Source of the DNA: an uncultured Lentisphaerota bacterium
GTDB taxonomy: Bacteria; Verrucomicrobiota; Kiritimatiellia; CAIQIC01
Length of the DNA stretch: 57,121 nt
Assembly (NCBI GenBank): GCA_903912445.1
Contig: CAIWHP010000030.1
Span: 1-57,121, forward strand
Reading direction: 5' to 3'
Shown in pieces: positions 32,212-41,362 of the stretch (within the stretch, counting starts at the first letter, position 1; every line of letters begins with the position of its first letter). Below the pieces are notes generated by a model. That model did no database searches. It was not told where the DNA came from and saw only the letters and a program-made list of their open reading frames with translations. Made by a program: the position numbers and the translations under genes.

Positions 32212-32835
32212 ATGAATGCGGCGCTGCAAAATTCCGTGCTGGTGCTCAACCGGCTGTGGCAGGCGGTGCATGTGTGTACCGTCGAGCGCGCCCTGACCCT
32301 GCTCTGCAGCGGCCACGCCCAGGTCGTCGTCGCCATGAACGACGGCGAGTACCGCACCTTCTCCTTCCGCGAGTGGTGCGATTTCTCCGGGGCCGCGGCC
32401 GGCGCCGCCGAGCAGGAGATCGTCCGCACCATCTCGCTGCGCATCCGCATCCCGCGGATCATCCTGCTGCTGTTCTTCGACCGCTTCCCGAACAAGGACG
32501 TGAAGTTCACGCGGCACAACATCTTCGAGCGCGACCGCAACACCTGCCAGTACTGCGGGAAAAAGTTCGACCGCAAGGACCTCAACATCGACCACATCAC
32601 GCCGCGCATGCGCGGCGGCCTGACGAACTGGACGAACGTCGTGTGCAGCTGCATCGCGTGCAACCGCCGCAAGGGCAGCCGCTCGCCGGAGGAGGCGGGC
32701 ATGCGCCTGATCCGCAAGCCCAAGAAGCCGCGCTGGCGCCCGTTCGTCGAGCTCCAGTTCGCGGTCGCCACCGACCACAGCTGGCGCCATTTTCTCGACC
32801 TGGCCTATTGGAACGTCGAACTGGGGACCGAATGA
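32212..32835 (+). CDS. HNH endonuclease family protein
   Basis: A 207-residue protein. The N-terminal half (VLVLNRLWQAVHVCTVERAL) matches the widespread chromosomal HNH proteins of bacteria. The HNH site is formed by CQYCGKKF, NIDHITPRMRGG, then NWTNVVCSCIACNRRKGSR, i.e. two zinc-binding Cys pairs around the Asp-His and Asn of the beta-beta-alpha metal motif. The role of this conserved subgroup is not established. The ATG at 32212 follows a promoter and GGGG; a much longer upstream frame has no support. The zinc protein gene follows after 21 nt. Confidence 0.9.
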   Translation: MNAALQNSVLVLNRLWQAVHVCTVERALTLLCSGHAQVVVAMNDGEYRTFSFREWCDFSGAAAGAAEQEIVRTISLRIRIPRIILLLFFDRFPNKDVKFTRHNIFERDRNTCQYCGKKFDRKDLNIDHITPRMRGGLTNWTNVVCSCIACNRRKGSRSPEEAGMRLIRKPKKPRWRPFVELQFAVATDHSWRHFLDLAYWNVELGTE

Positions 32836-32856
32836 CCACGCAGGGGAGGAGGCACC

Positions 32857-33138
32857 ATGCCACGGGACATGGATGACGGCAGCAATGTGTTCGGGATGGA
32901 AGAAGGTTGCCCGGAGCATGGCGGCGACTATATGCTCGAATGCACGGCGTGCGGCGAGGAGTTCTGCGCGCGCTGCTACCCGCGCTCGGCCGTCTGCGAC
33001 GATTGCGCCGAGAGCAGCGGGCTCGACGAGGAACCGCGCGGCGCGGATTTCGACGACGTGGGCAAGGTGGGCAAAGTCCTCGACGACGAGGACGCCGCCG
33101 AGCGCGCCAAGAACGGCGACGACGACGACAGCCCGTGA
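32857..33138 (+). CDS. Small acidic zinc-binding protein
   Basis: A 93-residue protein with an unusually strong ribosome site (GGGGAGGAGG). Residues 18-51 have a Cys/His pattern, CPEHGGDYMLECTACGEEFC followed by ARCYPRSAVCDDC, that suggests a B-box or FYVE-like treble-clef binding two zincs. The last 40 residues are Asp/Glu rich and probably disordered. I do not recognise a family name. It probably forms an operon with the HNH endonuclease. Confidence 0.75.
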   Translation: MPRDMDDGSNVFGMEEGCPEHGGDYMLECTACGEEFCARCYPRSAVCDDCAESSGLDEEPRGADFDDVGKVGKVLDDEDAAERAKNGDDDDSP

Positions 33139-33209
33139 CGCGCAGCGGGGTGCAAGTCCGGCATGGCGGTCCCGTCCAGCCGTCCAGGTGGGACAGCGGG
33201 TCCGGCCGG

Positions 33210-33290
33210 TTTTTCCAGGGGCAGGAAAACCCCGGTTTAAGATTTTCAAGTTGCGGCCAGCCTGCTGGCGCCGCTTTCCAAGGTCCGGCA
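33210..33290. repeat. Decayed TTTCCAAG-type repeat array
   Basis: TTTTCCAGGGGCAGGAAAA at about 33211-33229 is a clear copy. Weak copies follow around 33250 (ATTTTCAAG) and 33282 (TTTCCAAGGTCCGG), keeping the roughly 31-bp period. It lies between the zinc protein and the rhamnosidase gene. Confidence 0.65.
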
Positions 33291-33319
33291 ACCGGACAAG
33301 ATGCTGAAAGGAAACGTTC

Positions 33320-36300
33320 ATGAAATTAGTCCTCTTGGTGGCCTTGGTGGTGGGCGCGACTGTGGCGCGCGCCGCGTCGTTGGAAGCGGAGTACCTGCGT
33401 TGCGAATACCGCACCGACCCGCTCGGCATCGACGAGGTGCAGCCGCGCCTGAGCTGGCGGCTGAAGTCCGACGAGCGCGGCCAGCTGCAGACCGCCTACC
33501 AGCTGCTGGTGGCCAGCAGCGCAAAATTGCTGAAGCAGGACAACGGCGACCTCTGGGATTCCGGCGTGGTCCGGGAGGAGGATACGATTGCGATCGCCTA
33601 TCGCGGCAAGCCGCTCGCCTCCGGGCAGCCGTGTTTCTGGAAGGTGAAGGTCTGGGACCGCGCGGGCAAGGCCTCGGGCTGGAGCCGGCCGGCGCTGTGG
33701 ACGATGGGCCTGCTCCAGGCCGGGGACTGGAAGGCGGACTGGATCGGCTTCGACAAGCCCCACGCCATCGAGCTGCCGGCGGCGCCGTTCGGCGGTGCGA
33801 AGTGGATCTGGCACGCCGCCGACCCGGCGAGCGCACCCAAGGGCCGCCGCCTGTTCGTCGGCGAGTTCGTGCTGCCGGAGAACCTCATCCTCGACAAGGC
33901 CGACCTGCTCATCGCCGCCGATAACAACTGCAAGTTCGTCATCAACTCCAACCAGGTCGTCAGCGTCAAGGGCTGGCTGCCGGCGCAGGCCGTGGACATC
34001 CGCAACCGCATCAAGCCCGGCAAGAACACCCTCCGCGCCGAGGTCGAGAACACCGAGGCCGGCCCGGCGGGCCTTCTCGCGAAGCTCACGGCGACCGGCA
34101 CCGACGGCCGGACCTTCACGTGCGTCACCGATGGCGCGTGGAAGACCACGGCCAACCCGGGCACGAACTGGCACAAGCGCGTGCTGGACGTGGCCGCCTG
34201 GCCGGCGGCGCGCGAACTCGGCGCGTACGGCAGCGCGCCGTGGGGCCAGCTGAAGGCGGGCCTCGTCCTCCCGCCGCCGGTCTACCTGCGCACGGCGTTC
34301 ACGCTGGAGAAGAAGATCGCGCGCGCCACGCTCTATGCGACCGGCCTCGGCATCTTCGACCTCTATCTGAACGGCGAACGCGTCACCGAGGATTTCTTCA
34401 ATCCCGGCTGGACCGACTACACCAAGCGCGTGCGCTACCGCACCTACGACGTGACCGACCGCGTCCAGCGCGGCGCGAACGCGTTCGGCGCGATCGTCGC
34501 CGACGGCTGGTACAGCGGTTACGTCGGCGGCGGGCACGTCCGCGATCACTACGGCAAGCAGCCGCGCGTCCGCGCGCAGCTCAACCTGGAATTCATCGAC
34601 GGCTCCACCGCCGTCGTCGCCACCGGCCCGCAGTGGAAGGCGGCGACCGGCGGCCTGCTCATGGGCGACTTCCTGATGGGCGAGACCTGCGACGCGCGGC
34701 TGGAGCCGCGCGGCTGGAGCGAGGGCAGCTTTGACGACAGCGCCTGGAGCGCCGTGGATACCGGCACGGAGTTGCAGCCGCTCGTCCAGGCCCACCCCGG
34801 CCCGGCGGTACAGGCCCTCGCCGAGTTCACCGCCAAGACCATCACGGAGCCGAAGAAGGGCGTATGGGTGCTCGACCTCGGCCAGAACTTCGCCGGCGTG
34901 CCGCGCCTGCAGGTCAAGGGCGCGCCGGGCCAGAAGATCGTGCTGCGCTTCGCCGAGCGGCTGAACCCCGACGGCACGGTGTACACCGCCAACCTGCGCA
35001 GCGCGCAGGCGACCGACACCTACATCTGCCGCGGCCAGGGCACGGAAGTCTGGCAGCCGCGCTTCACCTTCCACGGCTTCCAGTACGTCGAGATCACCGG
35101 CCTGACCAAGCCGCCGAAGAAGGACACCGTCGTCGGCGTCGCGCTCAGCAGCGCCACGCCCGTCGCCGGCACCTTCCAGTGCTCCGATGCGATGCTGAAC
35201 CAGCTGCACAACAACATCTATTGGACGCAGCGGATGAACTTCATCGACCTCCCGACCGACTGCCCGCAGCGCGACGAGCGGCTCGGCTGGACCGGCGATG
35301 CGCAGGTCTACATCCGCACCGCGACGCTCAACTGCGACGTGCAGGCGTTCTTCACCAAGTGGCTCGTGGACCTCTGCCAGGACGGCCAGCGCGCCGACGG
35401 CCAGTTCCCGATGGTCGCGCCCGTCAAGGTCGCCGGCCCCGACGGCGGCCCGGCCTGGGCCGACGCCGGCATCATCTGTCCGTGGACCCTCTACGCGATC
35501 TACGGCGACACGCGGATCCTCGAGCAGCACTACGACGCGATGGCGCGCTTCATCGACTTCTGCAAGAAGCGCTGCACGCCGGAGCTGCTGCCGCCCGCCA
35601 AATACCACTGCTTCGGCGACTGGCTCAGCATCCAGGCCGATACGCCCAAGGACGTCATCTTCATGGCTTACTTCGCCAACTGCACGCGCCTGATGGCGCA
35701 GACCGCCGCCGTGCTCGGCCGCCGCGCGGACGAGGGCAGGTTTCGCGTGCTGCTGGCGCAACTCAAGACCGCCTTCAACAAGGCCTACGTCGCGCCCGAC
35801 GGCCGCATCAAGGGCGACACGCAGACCTGCTACGTCCTGGCGCTGGTCAACGACCTCGTCGAGGGCGCGCAGGCGCAGGCCGCCGCGAAGTATCTCGTCG
35901 AGAACATCGAGAGCCGCGGGGGCCACCTCTCCACCGGCTTCATCGGCACCAAGGACCTGATGCTCGCGCTGGCGCAGATCGGGCGCAACGACATCGCCTG
36001 CCGCCTGATCCACAATGCCACGTTCCCCTCGTGGGGTTTCTCCATCCGGCACGGCGCCACCTCCATCTGGGAGCGCTGGAACGGCTGGACGCCGGAGGAA
36101 GGCTTCGGCGACCCGGGCATGAACAGCTTCGCGCACTACAGCTTCGGCGCGGTCTACCAGTGGATGGTCGAGAACCTCGGCGGCATCCGCGCAACCGAGC
36201 CGGCCTACCGCCACATCCTCATCGCGCCCACGCTCGACGAGCAGCTGACCTACGCCGCGACCAGCGTCGAGACCATCCGCGGCCGCATCAGCACCTCCTG

Positions 36301-36508
36301 GAAAAAGGACCGGGGCCATCTCACGCTCAACGTGACCATCCCGCCGAACACCACCGCCATCGTGCGCATCCCCACCCCCACCACCGCGCACCTCACCGAG
36401 AGCGGCCAGCCGCTCACCAAGGCCGTCGGCGTGAAATACCTGCACACCGTGGGCGATCGCGTCGTCGTCGCCCTCGACTCCGGCAGCTACAGCTTCCAGA
36501 CCCAGTGA
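33320..36508 (+). CDS. Secreted alpha-L-rhamnosidase (GH78)
   Basis: A 1062-residue exported glycosidase with signal peptide MKLVLLVALVVGATVARA. The domain order is that of GH78: an Ig-like N-domain (IDEVQPRLSWRLKSDERG), carbohydrate-binding beta-sandwiches with FNPGWTDYTKRVRY, then the (alpha/alpha)6 barrel with DCPQRDERLGWTGDAQ (about 648-664), which includes the conserved acidic residues, and a C-terminal sandwich with SIRHGATSIWERWNGWTPEE before it. It removes terminal alpha-L-rhamnose from glycans. Ribosome site AAAGGA precedes the ATG. It faces the glycan operon across 0.6 kb. Confidence 0.96.
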   Translation: MKLVLLVALVVGATVARAASLEAEYLRCEYRTDPLGIDEVQPRLSWRLKSDERGQLQTAYQLLVASSAKLLKQDNGDLWDSGVVREEDTIAIAYRGKPLASGQPCFWKVKVWDRAGKASGWSRPALWTMGLLQAGDWKADWIGFDKPHAIELPAAPFGGAKWIWHAADPASAPKGRRLFVGEFVLPENLILDKADLLIAADNNCKFVINSNQVVSVKGWLPAQAVDIRNRIKPGKNTLRAEVENTEAGPAGLLAKLTATGTDGRTFTCVTDGAWKTTANPGTNWHKRVLDVAAWPAARELGAYGSAPWGQLKAGLVLPPPVYLRTAFTLEKKIARATLYATGLGIFDLYLNGERVTEDFFNPGWTDYTKRVRYRTYDVTDRVQRGANAFGAIVADGWYSGYVGGGHVRDHYGKQPRVRAQLNLEFIDGSTAVVATGPQWKAATGGLLMGDFLMGETCDARLEPRGWSEGSFDDSAWSAVDTGTELQPLVQAHPGPAVQALAEFTAKTITEPKKGVWVLDLGQNFAGVPRLQVKGAPGQKIVLRFAERLNPDGTVYTANLRSAQATDTYICRGQGTEVWQPRFTFHGFQYVEITGLTKPPKKDTVVGVALSSATPVAGTFQCSDAMLNQLHNNIYWTQRMNFIDLPTDCPQRDERLGWTGDAQVYIRTATLNCDVQAFFTKWLVDLCQDGQRADGQFPMVAPVKVAGPDGGPAWADAGIICPWTLYAIYGDTRILEQHYDAMARFIDFCKKRCTPELLPPAKYHCFGDWLSIQADTPKDVIFMAYFANCTRLMAQTAAVLGRRADEGRFRVLLAQLKTAFNKAYVAPDGRIKGDTQTCYVLALVNDLVEGAQAQAAAKYLVENIESRGGHLSTGFIGTKDLMLALAQIGRNDIACRLIHNATFPSWGFSIRHGATSIWERWNGWTPEEGFGDPGMNSFAHYSFGAVYQWMVENLGGIRATEPAYRHILIAPTLDEQLTYAATSVETIRGRISTSWKKDRGHLTLNVTIPPNTTAIVRIPTPTTAHLTESGQPLTKAVGVKYLHTVGDRVVVALDSGSYSFQTQ

Positions 36509-36577
36509 GCATGCGGCTGGCAGAACGCGGCCCTCGAGCGTAACGAAGCTGCGGAGCCAAACGATGAAGCGTTTGCT

Positions 36578-37045
36578 ATGCCTCTCGAGAAGTTGCGGGC
36601 GCTGTGCGCGCGGTACCGTGTGGCCGAGCTGGCGCTGTTTGGCTCGGCCTGCCGCGCCGGCTTCCACGCCGACAGCGCTGTTGATCTGCTGGTGAAATTC
36701 CATCCCGAGAACAAGACCGGGCTCGCCGCCGATCACGCCTTTGGGTTTATCAGCAAGAGCGCTGCGCTTCGCATCGAGCCGCTGACGAACACCGGCGTCG
36801 AGCTCACGACCGGCGAGGACGTCACCGCCGGCCAGCACAGCAAAACAGCGCCGGGTATGTTCTCGATCCGCTTGCGGAAGAATACAGCCGCCTGGCGCAA
36901 TGCCGTCGCCCTCACGTGGTCCGCCGCGTCAGCCCAGTCCGCCCAGGTGCAGCTCAAACAGCAAGGCGACCGCTGGATCTTCACCACCGCCACCCACGAG
37001 CTCACCCTCGACTGGTCCACCGGCGCCGCCCGCCTCGTGCGGTGA
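36578..37045 (+). pseudogene. Truncated MNT-type nucleotidyltransferase in a chimeric ORF
   Basis: A 155-codon ORF. The first 50 residues (LRALCARYRVAELALFGSAC, then RAGFHADSAVDLLVKFHPENK) match the minimal nucleotidyltransferase opening LFGSxARGxxxxxSDxDLLVEF. The Ser-Asp of the motif is Ser-Ala here, and homology stops after GLAADHAFGFIS. The rest resembles no family I know; its last 35 residues look like the end of a beta-rich glycan-enzyme domain. I read it as a remnant joined by deletion to other decayed sequence. Confidence 0.55.
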
Positions 37046-37090
37046 ATCTCGTCGACCTCGCGACACCACATATTCTCCTGACAACAACAC

Positions 37091-37135
37091 GTTTCCCAAA
37101 GCTTGGAAACCGGTGTTTTCCCCAAGGCTTGGAAA
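37091..37135. repeat. Pair of TTTCCAAG-type palindromes
   Basis: GTTTCCCAAAGCTTGGAAAC (37091-37110) and TTTTCCCCAAGGCTTGGAAA (37116-37135) lie between convergent genes. Spacing between centres is about 26-27 bp, shorter than elsewhere. Confidence 0.88.
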
Positions 37136-37172
37136 CTGCAGGCGCAGGAAGCGACTCCGCCAGCGGCGCGGC

Positions 37173-37886
37173 TTACTTCGCCGGCAGCTCGCGCAGCTTG
37201 AGGTTGCGGTACCAGGCTTCGTCGTTGTGATCGGTCAGCATGAGGTGGCCGGTGAGCTTGGTGCCGAAGTCGGGGTGCTTCTTGAACTTGCTGTCGGCGA
37301 CGCCGGCCTTGACGGCGGCGCTGCCGAGTTCGTAGGCGAGCACCTGCTTGCCGTTGAGCCAGTGCTCCACCTGGTTGCCCTGCACGACGAGGCGCGAGGC
37401 GTTCCATTCGCCGGCCGGTTTCAGCGGCTTATCGACGGCCGGCGGCAGCACTTCGTAGAATGACGCGGTCAGCGCCTTGGCGTGCAGCTTCTTCCACTTG
37501 TCGGAAAGGTCGTCGAGCATCTGGTATTCGTAGCCCGGCGCCTGCGGGCGCGCCTCGGTGACCATGTACTTGATGCCGTTGTTGGCGTTCTTTTCCAGCC
37601 GCCATTCCCAGCTGAATTCGAAGTCGGTGTATTTCTTCTCGGTGATGATGTCGCCGCCCTTGACGCCGGCGAGCTTCTTGAGCAGGCCGTTCTCGACCTT
37701 CCAGCCGCTGCCGATCGCGTCGGCGCCGGCGGTCGGTTTGCCGTAGGGCCGCCAGCCCTTGAGGCTTTGCCCGTCGAACAGCAGCTGCCAGCCTGCCGCC
37801 CGCTCGTCCGCCGTCAGCGCGTTGTCCGCCAGCGAGCCCAGCGTCATCCCCGCCATCACCGCCGCGAGTATCAATGTCTTCTTCAT
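37173..37886 (-). CDS. DUF1080 (3-keto-disaccharide hydrolase-like) secreted protein
   Basis: A 237-residue exported protein with signal peptide MKKTLILAAVMAGMTLGSLA. DUF1080 hallmarks: GWQLLFDGQSLKGWRPYG, GGDIITEKKYTDFEFSWEWR, NNGIKYMVTE, and YEYQMLDD. The fold is a concanavalin-like jelly roll. Members have been linked to hydrolysis of 3-keto-glucosides, and the two Gfo/Idh enzymes upstream in this operon would make such keto sugars. Start at 37886 with GGAGA upstream. It is last in the operon, 87 nt after the URO-D gene. Confidence 0.93.
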   Translation of the reverse strand: MKKTLILAAVMAGMTLGSLADNALTADERAAGWQLLFDGQSLKGWRPYGKPTAGADAIGSGWKVENGLLKKLAGVKGGDIITEKKYTDFEFSWEWRLEKNANNGIKYMVTEARPQAPGYEYQMLDDLSDKWKKLHAKALTASFYEVLPPAVDKPLKPAGEWNASRLVVQGNQVEHWLNGKQVLAYELGSAAVKAGVADSKFKKHPDFGTKLTGHLMLTDHNDEAWYRNLKLRELPAK

Positions 37887-37908
37887 GGTTTTCTCCGGTT
37901 TCAATTTC

Positions 37909-37978
37909 GCCGGGTCGGAGACCCGGCCTACAAATACTTCGATGTTCGATGTTGGATGTTCGGTGCTCGATGTTCAGT
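37909..37978. repeat. REP-like hairpin followed by GATGTTCG repeats
   Basis: GCCGGGTC-GGA-GACCCGGC (37909-37927) is a perfect 8-bp hairpin. A run of GATGTTCG/GATGTTGG units follows from 37939. Both lie in the only sizeable gap of the glycan operon, between the URO-D gene and the DUF1080 gene. Confidence 0.75.
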
Positions 37979-39116
37979 ATGCGCCCGCTTCCTTCGCCGC
38001 CGCGATCATGGCGATCACGTTCTCGCGCGGCGTGCTCTTCTCCAGAAAGTCGGAGGCCGAAAAGATATAGCGTCCGCCGGGTTTGCCCACCGCGACGATC
38101 TCGCGCGCACGGGCAGCGACCTCGTGCGGCGTGGCGCGCTTGAGGAAGTCCACCTGGTCGAGGTTGCCGAGCAGACAAAGCTTGTCGCCCAGCACAGCCT
38201 TGGCCTCGGCCAAATGGTTATCGCCACGCGGCGGCTCCGACACGGTTTCCCACACGGTCATGCCCAGTTCGCGGTAGTTCCCATAGAGCGAGCGTGCGAA
38301 GCCGCAGTTGTGGTACACGCTGAAACCACCCGCCGCGTGGATCGCGTCCAGCATCTGCTTCTCATAGGGCAACACGAACTGCCGGAAGTAATCGGAGCCG
38401 GTCGTCATCCCGCCGGCCATGTGGCCCTGGACGCCGACGCAGTCGCAGCCCGCCTCGACGAGCACCGGGTTATAGGCGCACATCGCTTCCGTGACGCGCT
38501 CCATGAGGAAGCGATATTGCTCCTCGTCCTCGTAGGGCGCCACGTAGAGATTGTCCATGCCGATGAGCTCGGCGGCGAAGTTGAAGACACCGGCGAAGCC
38601 CCACGGCGCGAGCACGCCGCGAGCACCAATGACCTGCTTCCACCCCGCGACGATTTCGCGAATTTCTCGACGGTCGTCGTCGTTGAGCGGCGGCAGCATT
38701 TCGAAGAAGCTTTCGATCTCCTCGCGGCTCTTCAGCAGGGGCTTGGTCTGCGCGAACGTGGCGCCCGCCGAACCGGCGCCGGTGTAGGGGCGCGCTTCTT
38801 CCTTCGCGAAGGTGTGTTTCGGCGTCACGATCTCCAGCTGACGCCGTTCAATGCCATCGGCCGTGGCCGAGGTATGCCGTACTTCCCAACCCGGCCGGCT
38901 GCGGCGGAACCAGTGCGGCAGCTCCAGCGCGCGGTGCTTGGCCATCAGGTCAAAGTCGAGCTCGTTGGCCAGCTCCGTCGCGTCGATGACACGATCCACC
39001 TGCGCCTTCTGCGGATAGTAATAGGCGAGGTATTCCTCCTGCACGAAGAGCGCGACGGGCACGCGGTCGGCGATCCCGCCGCGCAGGGTAGTCAGCAGCC
39101 GCTCGCGCGAGGTCAT
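37974..39116 (-). CDS. Uroporphyrinogen decarboxylase (URO-D) superfamily protein
   Basis: A 380-residue cytosolic TIM-barrel protein. MTSRERLLTTLRGGIADRVP is the usual URO-D superfamily opening. GVLAPWGFAG and VYHNCGFA resemble the MtaA/CmuA-type methyltransferase branch, where His and Cys bind zinc, rather than haem-pathway HemE. No signal peptide is seen, unlike most of its operon neighbours. Its ATG overlaps the stop of the Gfo/Idh gene by 4 nt, so it is truly part of the operon. Possible roles are corrinoid- or folate-dependent demethylation of a methylated sugar or related product, which is inference. Confidence 0.88.
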   Translation of the reverse strand: MTSRERLLTTLRGGIADRVPVALFVQEEYLAYYYPQKAQVDRVIDATELANELDFDLMAKHRALELPHWFRRSRPGWEVRHTSATADGIERRQLEIVTPKHTFAKEEARPYTGAGSAGATFAQTKPLLKSREEIESFFEMLPPLNDDDRREIREIVAGWKQVIGARGVLAPWGFAGVFNFAAELIGMDNLYVAPYEDEEQYRFLMERVTEAMCAYNPVLVEAGCDCVGVQGHMAGGMTTGSDYFRQFVLPYEKQMLDAIHAAGGFSVYHNCGFARSLYGNYRELGMTVWETVSEPPRGDNHLAEAKAVLGDKLCLLGNLDQVDFLKRATPHEVAARAREIVAVGKPGGRYIFSASDFLEKSTPRENVIAMIAAAKEAGAY

Positions 39117-40468
39117 ACCTTCTCCGGCACGATGAACGGCGCGCGGTATTGGCGCGTGAGCAGGCGGTTGGCTTCCTCGTCGCGCGGAAACCGCCGCGTC
39201 ACGGGGTCGAACTCGAGGGTGCGGCCGAGGCGGAAGGCGATGTTGCCGAGGTGGATCAGCGCGCAGGAATAGAAACCTTCCTCGATGCTGCGGTTGAATT
39301 CCTCCGGCTTGGGCGCGCGGATGGCGTTGACGAAGTTGGCGTAGTGGTTACCCAGCCCTTTGCCCGCAGCGCCCGGCTCGCGCTTCTCGCCCATGAACGT
39401 CTGCCACGCGCTGACCGTCTTGGCCATGTAGCCCTTGGAGCCGTAGAAAAGGTTGCCGACGGAATTGGCGGCGCTGGTCGCCCCATAGCCGCCCGTCTGA
39501 TCGCCCACCGGCTCCTTGACCAAGACCTCGTTGTTGGTGACCCAGTGGCGCACCTCAAACTGCAGGAACTTTTTCTTCTCGCCGCCGCCGGCGGGGTTCG
39601 GGAACTCGAACATGGCGTGCAGCACGTTCGGCGTCTGCTGGTCGTCGTCGAACATCACATGGCCGCCCATCGCGCAAATCTTCGTCGGCAGCGTGACGCC
39701 GAGGCCCCAGCGGGCGATATCCATCTCGTGGACGCCCTGGTTGCCCATGTCGCCGCAGCCATAGTCCCAGTTCCAGTGCCAGTTGTAATGGAAGCGGTTC
39801 TGGTTGAACGGCCGCTCCGGCGCAGGGCCGAGCCAGAGGTCGTAGTGGACGCCCTTCGGCACGGGCTCGTCCTCGAAGTGGCCGATGTTCTTGCGCCACT
39901 TGTAGCAGGTGCCCTTGGCCATATAGACCTCGCCCAGCCCGCCGTCCTCCAGGAACTTCGCCATCGTCTGCGAGCACGGATTGCTGCGCTGCTCGGCGCC
40001 ATCCTGCACCAGCACGCGGTATTTCTTCGAGGCCTCGACGAGCTTGCTGCCCTCGAAGAAATTGTGACAGCACGGCTTCTCCACCGAGACGTGTTTGCCC
40101 GCCTGGATGCCCCAGATGGAGGCGAGCGTGTGCCAGTGGTTCGGCGTCACGACGGAGATCGCGTCAATGTCCTTGTCCTCAAGGAGCTTTCGGATGTCGG
40201 TATAGGTCTTCGGCTTCGCGCGGCCCGGCTTGGTGAAATGTTTCTCGATCACGCCCGCGAACAGATTTTCGTCCACGTCGCAGAGCGCGGCGACCTCGGT
40301 ATCGGGCAGCGCGGTGTATTCCTTGATGTGGTTCTGGCCCATGCCGTGGATGCCGACGACGGCGACGCGGACGCGATTATTCGCGCCGCCCCATGCGCGC
40401 TGCGTGCCCCAGAGCATCGCGCCGGTGGCGAGCGTACCCTGCTGGATGAATGTGCGACGGTTGATCAT
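39113..40468 (-). CDS. Gfo/Idh/MocA family oxidoreductase, Tat-exported
   Basis: A 451-residue enzyme with a twin-arginine signal (MINRRTFIQQGTLATGAMLW). It has a Rossmann motif VAVVGIHGMGQNH, in which the second Gly is replaced by His (G-x-H-G-x-G), the catalytic joint SVEKP, and a C-domain with DYGCGDMGNQGVHEMDIARW. It would oxidise a sugar, probably at C3, in the periplasm. Start at 40468 with AGGAGA upstream. It overlaps the next gene by 4 nt and lies 13 nt after the epimerase-like gene. Confidence 0.93.
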   Translation of the reverse strand: MINRRTFIQQGTLATGAMLWGTQRAWGGANNRVRVAVVGIHGMGQNHIKEYTALPDTEVAALCDVDENLFAGVIEKHFTKPGRAKPKTYTDIRKLLEDKDIDAISVVTPNHWHTLASIWGIQAGKHVSVEKPCCHNFFEGSKLVEASKKYRVLVQDGAEQRSNPCSQTMAKFLEDGGLGEVYMAKGTCYKWRKNIGHFEDEPVPKGVHYDLWLGPAPERPFNQNRFHYNWHWNWDYGCGDMGNQGVHEMDIARWGLGVTLPTKICAMGGHVMFDDDQQTPNVLHAMFEFPNPAGGGEKKKFLQFEVRHWVTNNEVLVKEPVGDQTGGYGATSAANSVGNLFYGSKGYMAKTVSAWQTFMGEKREPGAAGKGLGNHYANFVNAIRAPKPEEFNRSIEEGFYSCALIHLGNIAFRLGRTLEFDPVTRRFPRDEEANRLLTRQYRAPFIVPEKV

Positions 40469-40481
40469 GTGGGTCTCCTGC

Positions 40482-41339
40482 TTATTCCAAAACACCGGAC
40501 ATTTTTTTCCACGCGCCCATCGAGCCGGTCAACAGCTCCTGCGGGTCGCCCTTGATGTTGAAACACTGCAAACCGATCGGCCCCTTGAAGCCGACCGCCT
40601 TGAATTTCTTCAGCACCAGCGACACATCGTAGCCGCCCTTGTCGAGCGCCTGAATCATGCGTCCCATCTCGGTCTTCTTGGCGCCGCTATCGGCCCCGTT
40701 GATAGTCGCGCAGGTCATGTAGGGCGCGACCTGCTCGATCAGCGCCGGAATACGAGCCTCGGCTTCGTCAATCAGCGCGTGGCAGAGGTTGAACGTCAAC
40801 CCGACGTTCTTCCGCTCCACTTTCTTCACCAAGCGCAGCGCGTCCTCGACGCGGTGGACCCACATGTTCACGTGCGGATAGATCGTGATGCGCAGCCCGT
40901 TGGCCGCGCAGAGGTCGGCCAGTTCGCGCAGGCCCGCCACGGCGATATCATCGCCCGCCGGATCTGAGGGCTTGAACTGTTTGCTCGTCAGGTTCGGCCA
41001 GATCATCACGTCGGTGCCCTTGCAGAGCGCGATGATCTCCTTGACGCGTGGGTCATAGACCAGCTTGCCATCCTTCAGGTCAAGGTTGACGTAGATGACG
41101 AACAGCTTCAGCCCGCGCTGCTTGCAACCGTCGAGCACCTGTTTGACGCGCTCGGGCGCGTCCGTGCGCCAGCTCAAGCCCTCGAAGCCGACCGACTTCA
41201 CGAGGTCGAGCTGCGCGTCAATCGTCTTGAGTTTTTCGCCGCGCAATCCGTTGTCGAAAACGAAGAACGGATTCGGCGCGGCGCCCACCACACCGGCGAG
41301 AGCCAACAGACCGAGGAGCGAACCTTTCAGCATATGCAT
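40482..41339 (-). CDS. Exported sugar phosphate isomerase/epimerase-like TIM-barrel protein
   Basis: A 285-residue protein of the xylose-isomerase-like (AP endonuclease 2) TIM-barrel fold with a signal peptide (MLKGSLLGLLALAGVVGA). Typical strands are SVGFEGLSWRTDA, RGLKLFVIYVNLD, RITIYPH, VGLTFNLCHAL, CATINGAD and GPIGLQCFNI. The Glu and His residues that would bind a metal are partly present (H in YPHVN and NLCHA). An exported member beside Gfo/Idh and DUF1080 genes fits a lyase or hydratase acting on keto-glycosides rather than a sugar phosphate. Confidence 0.87.
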   Translation of the reverse strand: MHMLKGSLLGLLALAGVVGAAPNPFFVFDNGLRGEKLKTIDAQLDLVKSVGFEGLSWRTDAPERVKQVLDGCKQRGLKLFVIYVNLDLKDGKLVYDPRVKEIIALCKGTDVMIWPNLTSKQFKPSDPAGDDIAVAGLRELADLCAANGLRITIYPHVNMWVHRVEDALRLVKKVERKNVGLTFNLCHALIDEAEARIPALIEQVAPYMTCATINGADSGAKKTEMGRMIQALDKGGYDVSLVLKKFKAVGFKGPIGLQCFNIKGDPQELLTGSMGAWKKMSGVLE

Positions 41340-41362
41340 GGCATTCCTTTTTTTGGGGTTGT

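Noticed and set aside
33326-36838. 1170-aa minus-strand ORF
   Set aside because: Antisense to the GH78 rhamnosidase; Leu/Ala/Arg-rich shadow.
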